From positions 1 to 64,000 of the forward strand of contig JAQTXA010000017.1 in assembly GCA_028689025.1 (NCBI GenBank): a stretch of 64,000 nt of DNA, written 5' to 3'. The notes below the pieces were generated by a model. The model was not told the origin of the DNA. It ran no database searches and worked only from the letters and a program-made list of their open reading frames with translations. Positions 7,785 to 15,320 of this stretch are shown in pieces; position 1 is the first letter of the stretch; each line of letters begins with the position of its first letter. Made by a program: the position numbers and the translations under genes. Source of the stretch: Aliarcobacter sp. (GTDB lineage Bacteria; Campylobacterota; Campylobacteria; Campylobacterales; Arcobacteraceae).

Positions 7785-8393
7785 TTATTTTTGTGCTATT
7801 AGATTAAAAAGTGGATACTCTTTTTCATTTCTTTTATGTACATAAACTGTATCGCAAGAGATGATTTTAAAACCTACATTTTCAAAGATTTTTTTTACAT
7901 TTTCTTTTTCATATCCGAAGTGTTCAACTCCATCGTTTTTATGTTTTTCGTGGAAAGTCCCATCCTCTTTTTCTAGGTCATTAATACATATAAAAGCCCC
8001 ATTTACTAAAGAGTCATAAGCTTTTTGTGCAAACATATTTGTATCTTTGATGTGGTGCATAGTCATAGATGAGATAAATAAATCATAAGAATTTTTTGAT
8101 ATTTCATCTTCATTCATATTGTGTTTTACAGCTTTGATATTGTCAAAATTTAGCTCTTTTGCTTTTTCATTAAATCTATTTACCATGCCATCTGAATAAT
8201 CCATTCCTAAAACACTGTTTTTATCTGTGCTTAATGCAAAAGCTATAAATCCAGTTCCACAACCATAATCTAAAATGTTCCCATTCTCTTTTATAACTAC
8301 ATGTTTTTGTAGATTTTCCACACAAGCGTTTGAGCTATCAATACTTGCTTGTTTGTTATCCCATGTTTTAGCAGCTTCATCAAATCTGTTCAT
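7785..8393 (-). CDS. Class I SAM-dependent methyltransferase
   Basis: A protein of about 202 residues. I chose the ATG giving MNRFDEAAKTWD because this opening is typical of the family; an in-frame ATG at 8417 adds eight residues. The SAM-binding motif I is NILDYGCGTGFIAFAL, followed by the acidic turn VLGMDYSDGM and a motif IV-like DLFISSMTMHHI. The substrate cannot be read from the sequence. It is co-oriented with aroE and probably co-transcribed. Confidence 0.85.
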   Translation of the reverse strand: MNRFDEAAKTWDNKQASIDSSNACVENLQKHVVIKENGNILDYGCGTGFIAFALSTDKNSVLGMDYSDGMVNRFNEKAKELNFDNIKAVKHNMNEDEISKNSYDLFISSMTMHHIKDTNMFAQKAYDSLVNGAFICINDLEKEDGTFHEKHKNDGVEHFGYEKENVKKIFENVGFKIISCDTVYVHKRNEKEYPLFNLIAQK

Positions 8394-8461
8394 ATCTATC
8401 CTTAAACAATAAATCATTAATATTTCGCTAAATTATATCAAAAGCAAATAAAAGAGCAATT

Positions 8462-9142
8462 ATGAATCAAATTAAATACTATTTTACAACAACTCACGAT
8501 GGAAATCTAGCTTATCATGTAAATGACATAAAAGAGAATGTGGACAAAAACAGAGAAGCTGTTGCTTTAAAAATGGATTATAAAAATGAAGATTTAGTTT
8601 ATATGAATCAAGTTCATGGGAATAATGTTCAAATAGTAGATAAAAACTCACCAAAACTTATAGATAATTGTGATGGAATAATCACAAAAGAAAAAGGCTT
8701 GCCACTCATGGTTATGGTGGCCGATTGTATTCCAATTCTATTTTTTGATGAGATACAAGGTGTAATTGCAGCGGTTCATGCTGGAAGAAATTCTACTTTT
8801 TTAAAGATTGCACAAATAACAGCAAATAAAATGATGAATGAGTTGGGTTGCAATGCAAATAATATAAAAGTTATTATGGGGCCAAGTATTCATGAGTGTT
8901 GTTATGAAGTAAGTGAGGAGTTAGTTCAAATTGTAAAAACCTCTTTTGGAGAGAAATTTTGTAAAGGCAGAAACATAGATTTACATGGAATTAATATAAA
9001 ACTTTTAGAAGAGGTGGGAATTAAACATATCCAAGTTTCAGAGATTTGTACAAAATGTTCAAATGAGCCATTTTTCTCTTTTAGAAAAGATAAACACACT
9101 GGTAGATTTGCAGGAATAATAAAATTATCTATTAATCTATAA
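8462..9142 (+). CDS. pgeF: YfiH/PgeF laccase-domain protein (peptidoglycan editing factor / purine nucleoside phosphorylase)
   Basis: A 226-aa member of the DUF152/YfiH family. The metal ligands are visible: His52 in NQVHGN, Cys89 in VADCIPILFF and His106 in AAVHAGR. GPSIHECCYEV and FFSFRKDKHTGRFAGII are also typical. Family members act on purine nucleosides, and E. coli YfiH corrects misincorporation of L-Ser into peptidoglycan precursors. It is transcribed away from the methyltransferase gene. Confidence 0.9.
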   Translation: MNQIKYYFTTTHDGNLAYHVNDIKENVDKNREAVALKMDYKNEDLVYMNQVHGNNVQIVDKNSPKLIDNCDGIITKEKGLPLMVMVADCIPILFFDEIQGVIAAVHAGRNSTFLKIAQITANKMMNELGCNANNIKVIMGPSIHECCYEVSEELVQIVKTSFGEKFCKGRNIDLHGINIKLLEEVGIKHIQVSEICTKCSNEPFFSFRKDKHTGRFAGIIKLSINL

Positions 9143-9148
9143 AATGGT

Positions 9149-9183
9149 ATTATTCGGGCTTTAAAAAATTAAGCTTGAATAAT
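9149..9183 (+). promoter_or_regulatory. Stable hairpin in the pgeF-purU gap
   Basis: ATTATTCGGGCTT (9149-9161) and AAGCTTGAATAAT (9171-9183) form a 13-bp stem (two G-U pairs) with a 9-nt loop. No U-tract follows, so it is not a classic terminator; purU starts 14 bp later. It could be an attenuating or RNA-stabilising structure. Confidence 0.35.
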
Positions 9184-9196
9184 AAATAGGATAAAA

Positions 9197-10030
9197 ATGG
9201 AAGAGTATATACTTTTAATTGACACAGAAGATTCAAAAGGACTTGTTTATAATATCTCAAAAGTTCTTTTTGCAAACAACTTAAACATCGAGCAAAATGC
9301 TGAGTATGTTGACCCAGATACAAAAAAGTTTTTTATGAGAAGTATTATTTCTGGAAATGTCTCTAAAAATATGTTACTAAAAGAGTTAACAGAAGTTTTA
9401 CCTGATGGGGCTTCAATCAAACTAAACAAAAAAGAGAAAAAAGATGTTGTTATTTTAGCAACTAAAGAGTTTCATGTTTTAGGTGATTTATTAATTAGAT
9501 ATATTGCAGGTGAATTAAATGCAAATATTAAAGCAGTTATTGCAAATCATGACCACTTAAAAGATTTAGTTGAGAAGTTTAATATTCCTTTTACTTGTAT
9601 TAGTGCTGATGGAATTAGTAGAGAAGAACATGAAGATAAAATGATTGCAAAAATTAATGAATTTGAACCTGAATTAATCGTTCTTGCAAAATATATGAGA
9701 ATTTTAACTCCAAAATTCGTAGATGCTTTCCCTAAAAAAGTTTTAAATATTCATCACTCATTTTTACCAGCATTCATTGGAGCAAATCCATATAAACAAG
9801 CACACGAAAGAGGTGTTAAAATTATTGGAGCAACTGCTCATTATGTTACAAGTGATTTGGATGAAGGTCCAATTATATTCCAAGATGTGGTGAGAGTTGA
9901 TCATAGTTATTCTTGGGAAGATATGAGAAATGCTGGAAGAAATGTGGAAAAAATCGTACTTTCAAATGCTTTTGAAATGTTATTACATGATAGAGTTTTT
10001 GTTCATGGAAATAAAACGGTAATTTTATAA
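9197..10030 (+). CDS. purU: Formyltetrahydrofolate deformylase
   Basis: A 277-aa enzyme hydrolysing 10-formyl-THF to THF and formate. An N-terminal ACT-type domain (about residues 1-80, opening EEYILLIDTEDSKGLVYNISK) is followed by the formyltransferase domain. The active-site motif is NIHHSFLPAFIGANPY, with SDLDEGPII downstream. Length is normal. The stop overlaps the trmL start by one base (TAATG), so the two are translationally linked. Confidence 0.95.
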   Translation: MEEYILLIDTEDSKGLVYNISKVLFANNLNIEQNAEYVDPDTKKFFMRSIISGNVSKNMLLKELTEVLPDGASIKLNKKEKKDVVILATKEFHVLGDLLIRYIAGELNANIKAVIANHDHLKDLVEKFNIPFTCISADGISREEHEDKMIAKINEFEPELIVLAKYMRILTPKFVDAFPKKVLNIHHSFLPAFIGANPYKQAHERGVKIIGATAHYVTSDLDEGPIIFQDVVRVDHSYSWEDMRNAGRNVEKIVLSNAFEMLLHDRVFVHGNKTVIL

Positions 10031-10494
10031 TGTTTAATATAGTTTTATTAGAACCAAGAATCCCTGGAAACGTGGGAACTATTGGAAGACTTGCATTTGC
10101 TTTAAATTGTACACTTCATCTAATCAAACCTTATGGTTTTGGTGAAATTACAGAAAAAGAAGTAAGACGTGCTGGACTCGATTATTGGTTTGAATTAGAT
10201 GTACGAGAGTATAAAAACATAGAAGATTTTTGGGCAAAAAATCCATTTAATGATAGACATTTTTTTGCAACTACAAAAACAAAACAAGTTTATTTTGAAG
10301 CAAGTTATGAAGTAGGGGATTATTTCTATTTTGGAAGAGAAGATGCTGGACTTCCTCAAGCTATTTTAGATAAAAGTCCAAAAACTTGTATTACTATTCC
10401 TATGACAAATGAAGCAAGAAGTTTAAATATTGCAAACTCTGTTTCAATTGTAGCTTACGAAGCTTTAAGACAAAACTTTAAAGATTTTAAGTAG
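10030..10494 (+). CDS. trmL: tRNA (cytidine/uridine-34 2'-O)-methyltransferase
   Basis: A 154-aa SPOUT methyltransferase modifying the wobble base of leucine tRNAs. Motif 1 is EPRIPGNVGTIGR, motif 2 YFGREDAGLP, and motif 3 IPMTNEARSLNIANSVSIVAYE; together they form the trefoil knot that binds SAM. The start overlaps the purU stop by one base. Confidence 0.95.
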   Translation: MFNIVLLEPRIPGNVGTIGRLAFALNCTLHLIKPYGFGEITEKEVRRAGLDYWFELDVREYKNIEDFWAKNPFNDRHFFATTKTKQVYFEASYEVGDYFYFGREDAGLPQAILDKSPKTCITIPMTNEARSLNIANSVSIVAYEALRQNFKDFK

Positions 10495-10549
10495 GCTTAG
10501 TAATAGCAATTAACACTTATTTTATATACTCAATTAAGAAAGGAAAATC

Positions 10550-11209
10550 TTGTACAAAATTTTAGTTTTAGAAGATGATGAACTTTTTGCCTCTACTGTT
10601 GAGGATTTTTTAAGCGATGAGGGTTTTGAGGTTGATATTGCAAGTGATGGGGAAGAGTGTTTAGATTTCAATTTTAAAAAAAACTATGATTTATATCTTT
10701 TTGATATAAATGTTCCAAAAATAAATGGTTTAGAACTTCTTGAGCAATTGCGAACTTCTGGGGATAATACTCCATCTATTTTTCTAACTTCTTACAAAGA
10801 TAAAGATACTTTACAGACTGCATTTTTAAATGGTTGTGATGATTATTTAAAAAAACCAGCTGATTTGGATGAACTACTTTTACGAATAAAAGCACTGCTT
10901 AAAAGAAATAAAAAACAATTTGATGTTATAAAACTCTCTGAATCTATTACTTTTAATCCAACAAATAAAAGAGTTTATGAAAAGGAAGAGGATTTAAATC
11001 TTCCTGTAAAAGTTTTAGAATTAATAGAACTTTTTATTGAAAATAGAGGTGATATTGTAACTAAAGAGATGATTATTTCGAAACTTTGGGCAACAAGCCA
11101 AGAGTATAGTGAGGGTTCGATTAGAGTTTATATTAATCAAATCAAAAAGCTTTTGGATAAAGATACTATTTTAAATATCAAAGGTGTAGGATATAAAATT
11201 GAATTCTAA
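10550..11209 (+). CDS. OmpR-family response regulator
   Basis: A 219-aa regulator with a TTG start preceded by AAGAAAGGAAAA. The receiver has the acidic pair at 9-10, Asp52 in LYLFDINVP and Lys in DYLKKPADLDELL. The C-terminal winged helix ends with GSIRVYINQIKKLL and IKGVGYKIEF, typical of OmpR/PhoB. The kinase gene starts within the last codons (11-bp overlap), so the two are a cognate pair. It is distinct from the paralogous regulators at 3.2 and 4.8 kb. Confidence 0.92.
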   Translation: MYKILVLEDDELFASTVEDFLSDEGFEVDIASDGEECLDFNFKKNYDLYLFDINVPKINGLELLEQLRTSGDNTPSIFLTSYKDKDTLQTAFLNGCDDYLKKPADLDELLLRIKALLKRNKKQFDVIKLSESITFNPTNKRVYEKEEDLNLPVKVLELIELFIENRGDIVTKEMIISKLWATSQEYSEGSIRVYINQIKKLLDKDTILNIKGVGYKIEF

Positions 11210-12050
11210 AAAAAGAGATTTTTTAATCTCAATTTCTATAATTTTTGTTTTTTCATTGATAATTATTTTATATCTAAATTACTTTTTTATATCAAGATTT
11301 GGACTAAATCATGATAATTTTGTATTTATTATCATTCCTTTGATAATTTTAGGTTTAGGAATATTTTTGAGTTTCTCAATCTCTATTTTAAAACCTCTAT
11401 TTAAAAGCGATGAAAAACTTGAACTAAGTATTAAAGAGACAATCCACGAGCTAAATATTCCAGTTTCAACAATTAAGATGAATACTCAACTTTTGGAAAA
11501 ATCAATCACCGATGAAAAGAGTTTAAAACGATTAGATAGAATCAAACAAGCTTCTAATAATCTTTTAAAACTATATGAAAACATGGAATATAACATCAAA
11601 AAAGAGATAGACAAAATAGAAAAACAAGAGTTCTATTTAGAGGAATTAGTAAAAAATTGTGTTGAAAAATTTGATGATATAAAAAAAGATGTAAATATTT
11701 CAGTTGATATTCCAAATATTAGGCTTTTTACAGATTTAAATGGTTTTGAAAAAACTATTGATAATCTAATTTCAAATGCAATAAAATACAATATAAAAGA
11801 AAATCCAATAGTAAAAATATCTTTCAAAGAGAATATTTTTTCCATTTATAATAGTGGTGAAAAAATAGATACAAAAAATCTTTTTATAGTTTTTGATAAA
11901 TATTTCCAAGAAAACTCTTCAAAAGATGGTTTTGGTTTAGGTCTTGCCATGGTAAAAGAGTTTTGTGATAAAAACAAAATTGCAATAAATATTGATACCA
12001 CAGACAATGGAAATCAATTTAATTTAAATCTAAAGAATATAATTAAATGA
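11199..12050 (+). CDS. Sensor histidine kinase with minimal sensor region
   Basis: A 283-aa kinase with a TTG start inside the end of the regulator gene. Two transmembrane helices (about 8-32 and 41-66) flank a loop of fewer than ten residues, so there is no real periplasmic sensor; the signal is probably sensed in the membrane or cytoplasm. The phosphoacceptor is His83 in ETIHELNIPVSTI, and the ATPase domain has NLISNAIKYN and DGFGLGLAMVKEF. Its stop overlaps the start of rlmF by 4 bp. Confidence 0.9.
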   Translation: MNSKKRDFLISISIIFVFSLIIILYLNYFFISRFGLNHDNFVFIIIPLIILGLGIFLSFSISILKPLFKSDEKLELSIKETIHELNIPVSTIKMNTQLLEKSITDEKSLKRLDRIKQASNNLLKLYENMEYNIKKEIDKIEKQEFYLEELVKNCVEKFDDIKKDVNISVDIPNIRLFTDLNGFEKTIDNLISNAIKYNIKENPIVKISFKENIFSIYNSGEKIDTKNLFIVFDKYFQENSSKDGFGLGLAMVKEFCDKNKIAINIDTTDNGNQFNLNLKNIIK

Positions 12051-12985
12051 CAAATGATACAAAAACATTACACCCAAGAAATCTTCACAATAATAGATAC
12101 GACTTTCCAACTCTTATAAAAACAAAACCCCAATTACAAGAGTTTGTAAAACCAAATAAATATGGGGATTTATCAATAGATTTTGCAAATCCTCAAGCTG
12201 TTATTGCTTTAAATCAAGCCTTATTGGCTCATTTTTATGCAATAGAAAATTACACTATTCCCAATGGATATTTATGCCCACCAATTCCAGGCCGTGCTGA
12301 TTATATTCATCATATAGCTGATTTACTTGCTAGTTGTAACAATGGAGTTATTCCAAAAGGAAAAGCGGTAATTGGTTTGGATGTTGGAATTGGCGCAAAT
12401 GGTATTTATGCAATTATTGGTGCTAGTGTTTATGATTGGGATTTTATGGGAAGTGATATTGAAGCTGAGGCTATAAAATCTGTTGAAAATATCGTAAATT
12501 CAAATGACTTTTTAAAAGAAAAAATCCAATGTAAACTACAATCAAAACCTGAAAATATTTTTGCTAATATCATAAACAAAGAAGATATTTACGATTTTAC
12601 CTTATGTAATCCACCTTTTCATAAATCTTTAAAAGATGCCACTGAAGGAAATAAAAGAAAAGTTCAAAACCTAACAAAACAAAAAACTGCAAAAAGCGCT
12701 CTAAATTTTGGTGGAAAAAACAATGAACTTTGGTGTAAAGGTGGAGAAGTAACTTTCATAAAAAATATGATAAAAGAGAGTTTAGAGTTTAAAAATAATT
12801 CCCTTTGGTTTACAACTTTAGTTTCAAAAAAAGAGAACTTACCTCTTATATATAAAGCCTTAGAAGATATAAAAGCAGTTGAAATAAAAACTATAGATAT
12901 GTCACAAGGACAAAAAATCACAAGAATTCTGGCTTGGACTTTTTTAAATAAAGAAGAACAAAAGAGTTGGTTTAAAAATAGATAA
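12047..12985 (+). CDS. rlmF: 23S rRNA (adenine-1618 N6)-methyltransferase
   Basis: A 312-aa enzyme close to the E. coli RlmF (YbiN) length. It opens with LHPRNLHNNRYDFPTL, a family hallmark. The SAM-binding LDVGIGANGIY lies at 111-121 and the N6-adenine motif NPPF at 188-191. ATGA overlap with the kinase gene indicates one operon. There is no clear reason for coupling an rRNA methylase to a two-component pair, so this is probably simple genome compaction. Confidence 0.93.
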   Translation: MTNDTKTLHPRNLHNNRYDFPTLIKTKPQLQEFVKPNKYGDLSIDFANPQAVIALNQALLAHFYAIENYTIPNGYLCPPIPGRADYIHHIADLLASCNNGVIPKGKAVIGLDVGIGANGIYAIIGASVYDWDFMGSDIEAEAIKSVENIVNSNDFLKEKIQCKLQSKPENIFANIINKEDIYDFTLCNPPFHKSLKDATEGNKRKVQNLTKQKTAKSALNFGGKNNELWCKGGEVTFIKNMIKESLEFKNNSLWFTTLVSKKENLPLIYKALEDIKAVEIKTIDMSQGQKITRILAWTFLNKEEQKSWFKNR

Positions 12986-13003
12986 ACTTTTCATAAAAAA
13001 ATC

Positions 13004-13037
13004 TGTGACATGAAATGTGACAAGTTTCTGATAGAAT
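13004..13037 (+). promoter_or_regulatory. TGTGAC tandem operator and -10 element (site 5)
   Basis: TGTGAC at 13004-13009 and 13016-13021, then TAGAAT at 13032-13037 after exactly 10 bp. It stands in front of the SPFH/NfeD pair, about 7.5 kb from the other four copies. This indicates that the motif is a dispersed operator and not a local tandem repeat. Confidence 0.65.
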
Positions 13038-13063
13038 AACTTGATTAAAATAAAAGGAATTTC

Positions 13064-13993
13064 ATGGAAACAAGTATCGTATTTGCTGTAGCAATTATAT
13101 TTTTTGCTTTAATTATTATCTCAAAAGGTGTAAAGATTGTTCCTCAATCTGATTTATATGTAATTGAGCGATTAGGAAAGTTTAATAAAGAACTTCATGG
13201 TGGTTTTCACCTTATTATTCCTATTATTGATGTGGTTCGAGCAATTTTGACTTCAAGGGAGCAGTTGGTTGATATTTCAAAACAATCAGTAATTACAAGG
13301 GATAATGTAAATATCTCTATTGATGGCATTGTTTTTTGTAAAGTTGATGATGCAATGGAAGCTACTTATAATGTAGTTGATTTTAAAAATGCAATTGCAA
13401 ATCTTGCAATGACAACACTTAGAGCTGAAATTGGTGGAATGGATTTAGATGATACTTTATCAAATAGAGAAACATTAAATGCAAAACTACAAAATGAATT
13501 AGGAAGTGCAGCTGCTAACTGGGGAATCAAAGTAACAAGAGTTGAGATTTCTGATATTTCAGTTCCTGCAGAAATTGAGCGAGCTATGAATATGCAAATG
13601 GAAGCTGAAAGAGAAAAAAGAGCAATAGAAACAAAAGCTAGAGCTGATAAAGAAGCAGTTATTAGAAAAGCTGAGGGTTTCAAACAAGAAGAGATTTTAA
13701 AAGCAGAAGCAATCGAAAGAATGGCAGATGCAAAAAGATATGAACAAGAACAAATGGCTGCTGGGCAACAAGAAGCTATGAGACTTATAAATATCTCAAT
13801 GATGGAAAACGAAAAAGCAGCAGAATTCTTACTTGCAAAAGATAGAATCGCAGCATTTAGAGCCTTAGCAGAAAGTGGTTCAACAGATAAAATGATTTTA
13901 CCTTATGATGTGGCTCAAATGGTTGGAGCAACTTCTGTTTTAGGTGATGCATTTTTTAAAGGTGTAAGTAATGCCAACTCAAATAATTCTTAG
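13064..13993 (+). CDS. SPFH/Band 7 membrane-associated protein (stomatin/QmcA type)
   Basis: A 309-aa protein with one N-terminal transmembrane helix (about 4-22), then a Band 7 domain that begins IVPQSDLYVIERLGKF. The ISDISVPAEIERAMNMQMEAEREKRA segment leads into a long Ala/Glu-rich coiled coil. Such proteins form oligomeric membrane scaffolds and work with NfeD partners. The NfeD gene starts 23 bp before its stop. The TGTGAC tandem promoter ties it to the putative regulon at 0.3-5.6 kb. Confidence 0.92.
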   Translation: METSIVFAVAIIFFALIIISKGVKIVPQSDLYVIERLGKFNKELHGGFHLIIPIIDVVRAILTSREQLVDISKQSVITRDNVNISIDGIVFCKVDDAMEATYNVVDFKNAIANLAMTTLRAEIGGMDLDDTLSNRETLNAKLQNELGSAAANWGIKVTRVEISDISVPAEIERAMNMQMEAEREKRAIETKARADKEAVIRKAEGFKQEEILKAEAIERMADAKRYEQEQMAAGQQEAMRLINISMMENEKAAEFLLAKDRIAAFRALAESGSTDKMILPYDVAQMVGATSVLGDAFFKGVSNANSNNS

Positions 13994-14411
13994 TGTAATT
14001 GACCCATATATCCTTTTAGCAATAGGAGTTGCCTTAATAGCTTTTGAAGCTGTTATTGCATCTTTTGTTCTTATTTGGTTTGGATTAGGATTTATTTTAA
14101 CTGCTTTGATTAGTTATGTTTATATTTATTCAGATGGACTTTGGCAAATTGCAACAGCTTCAATACTCTCTTTGATTTTATTATTACTTTTTAGAAAAAA
14201 AGCATTGGAATCTTTTTTGAAATCAAAAAGAGATATTTCAGATAACTTTTTAGATGAAAAAGGAATTGGTGAAATAAAAAACTCAAAAGTTCTATATAAG
14301 GCAACTTATTGGGATATTGATTCTGCTATTGATGAAAAAGAGTTTGTTGAGGGCGAAAAAGTTGTTGTTTTAAAAACTTTTAAAAACAAAGCTACAATAG
14401 AAAAAAGATAG
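13971..14411 (+). CDS. NfeD-family protein, short form
   Basis: A 146-aa protein with two or three transmembrane helices in the first 75 residues and a C-terminal OB-like beta domain (KGIGEIKNSKVLYKATYWDI, then VEGEKVVVLKTF). This is the short NfeD form without the serine protease domain. It overlaps the SPFH gene by 23 bp. NfeD OB domains are thought to bind or organise SPFH oligomers. Confidence 0.9.
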   Translation: MPTQIILSVIDPYILLAIGVALIAFEAVIASFVLIWFGLGFILTALISYVYIYSDGLWQIATASILSLILLLLFRKKALESFLKSKRDISDNFLDEKGIGEIKNSKVLYKATYWDIDSAIDEKEFVEGEKVVVLKTFKNKATIEKR

Positions 14412-14438
14412 AATAGAAATTTAAAAAATTTCTATTCT
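14410..14438. terminator. Bidirectional hairpin between convergent genes
   Basis: AGAATAGAAATTT (14410-14422) and AAATTTCTATTCT (14426-14438) form a perfect 13-bp stem with a 3-nt loop, between the NfeD gene and the convergent NifX-like gene. A- and T-rich runs flank it, suited to termination from both sides. Confidence 0.7.
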
Positions 14439-14444
14439 GTAATC

Positions 14445-14843
14445 TTAAAAATGAAATTCACCAGCTATTTTGTCAGAATTAATGTTTTTTTTGAAAGAGT
14501 GTTTCTTAAAAATAATTTGAAAAAGATCGTGATCTAAAATAGGTAACTCTCCATCTGCATATTGTAATAATATTTTATTTATATCTATTTTTTTATCTCT
14601 TGCAAAATATGTTCGGATATTATGATTTAGAAGGCTTTCAAAGGGTTTTTCTCTCATGTGAGAAGTGATAAGTATATTTACATTTTTACTTTTTAACCAA
14701 TCCGCTACTGCTTTTCCACTTGTTTGTTCATTTTTAACTATTTCTACACTGTTGTTGTTTATTAAAGCAAAATATTTAGCTTTTCCAAATAGTGTGGATA
14801 GGAAACAAGTTTCTTTTTTGATTTTTATTGGTATTGCAATCAT
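14445..14843 (-). CDS. Dinitrogenase iron-molybdenum cofactor biosynthesis (NifX/NafY-like) domain protein
   Basis: A 132-aa protein. It opens MIAIPIKIKKE and continues LSTLFGKAKYFALI, the pattern of PF02579 domains (NifX, NafY, NifB C-terminus). GKAVADWLKSKNVNILITSHM fits the middle of the domain. The usual role is binding metal-sulphur clusters or cofactor precursors. No other nif genes are visible nearby, so it is better seen as a stand-alone family member than proof of nitrogen fixation. The C-terminal 45 residues are less typical. Confidence 0.75.
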   Translation of the reverse strand: MIAIPIKIKKETCFLSTLFGKAKYFALINNNSVEIVKNEQTSGKAVADWLKSKNVNILITSHMREKPFESLLNHNIRTYFARDKKIDINKILLQYADGELPILDHDLFQIIFKKHSFKKNINSDKIAGEFHF

Positions 14844-15320
14844 TTTATTCCTTTTGTTGCATTTTTTGTATAAAGTTTATATCTAATAGATATAACAATG
14901 GGCTAAAGACTTAACCATATTAATTCACTAACATATTTCACAAAACTTCCTTATCTAATAATTAGGATAATCAGAAAATTCAATCTCTTTTGTAATTTTA
15001 TTTATCTATATATCCGGTATATAGTAATTACAATATGAACCAATTAGTGATAACTTCATGGTCTAAGAGCATAATGACTTCCCGAACTATTCATATAAGT
15101 AGTGTTGTTATTGAATTCAATACAAAAAAATTGACATTACGATAAAAACGATAAATTTGAAGATAGTTATACTCTCGTGGTAAAATTGTATCATTATATT
15201 ATTCTATAATACAAGCTTTATGACAGATTATTACCCTAAATTTTACATAAAGTGAGTCATTTGTGAGTCATTAGTCTGTTATAATCTATATTAAGAAAAT
15301 AAAATAAAAAAGACTCAAAT
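14844..15320. other. 477-bp intergenic region, no convincing gene
   Basis: No supported coding region. It holds the divergent promoters of the NifX-like gene and of sbcD. A 7-bp inverted repeat CTATATA/TATATAG (15006-15012 and 15018-15024, centre TCCGG) resembles an operator. A TTGACA lies at 15131-15136. A 36-codon frame at 15035-15145 lacks a ribosome binding site and was not accepted. The right end holds the tandem 11-bp repeat described separately. Confidence 0.6.
15251..15285 (+). promoter_or_regulatory. Tandem 11-bp repeat and -10 element upstream of sbcD
   Basis: AGTGAGTCATT (15251-15261) is followed directly by TGTGAGTCATT (15262-15272), 10 of 11 bases identical, then TATAAT at 15280-15285. 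One-helical-turn direct repeats just upstream of a perfect -10 look like an OmpR/PhoB-type activator site. The half-site differs from the TGTGAC motif (GTGAGTC), and the spacing is 11 rather than 12 bp. Confidence 0.5.

Noticed and set aside
14445..14843. Evidence for nitrogen fixation from the NifX-like protein
   Set aside because: PF02579 domains occur widely outside nif clusters, and no other nif gene is present in the window.
15035..15145. 36-codon plus-strand frame in the sbcD upstream gap
   Set aside because: No ribosome binding site and no recognisable features; length is within chance expectation.
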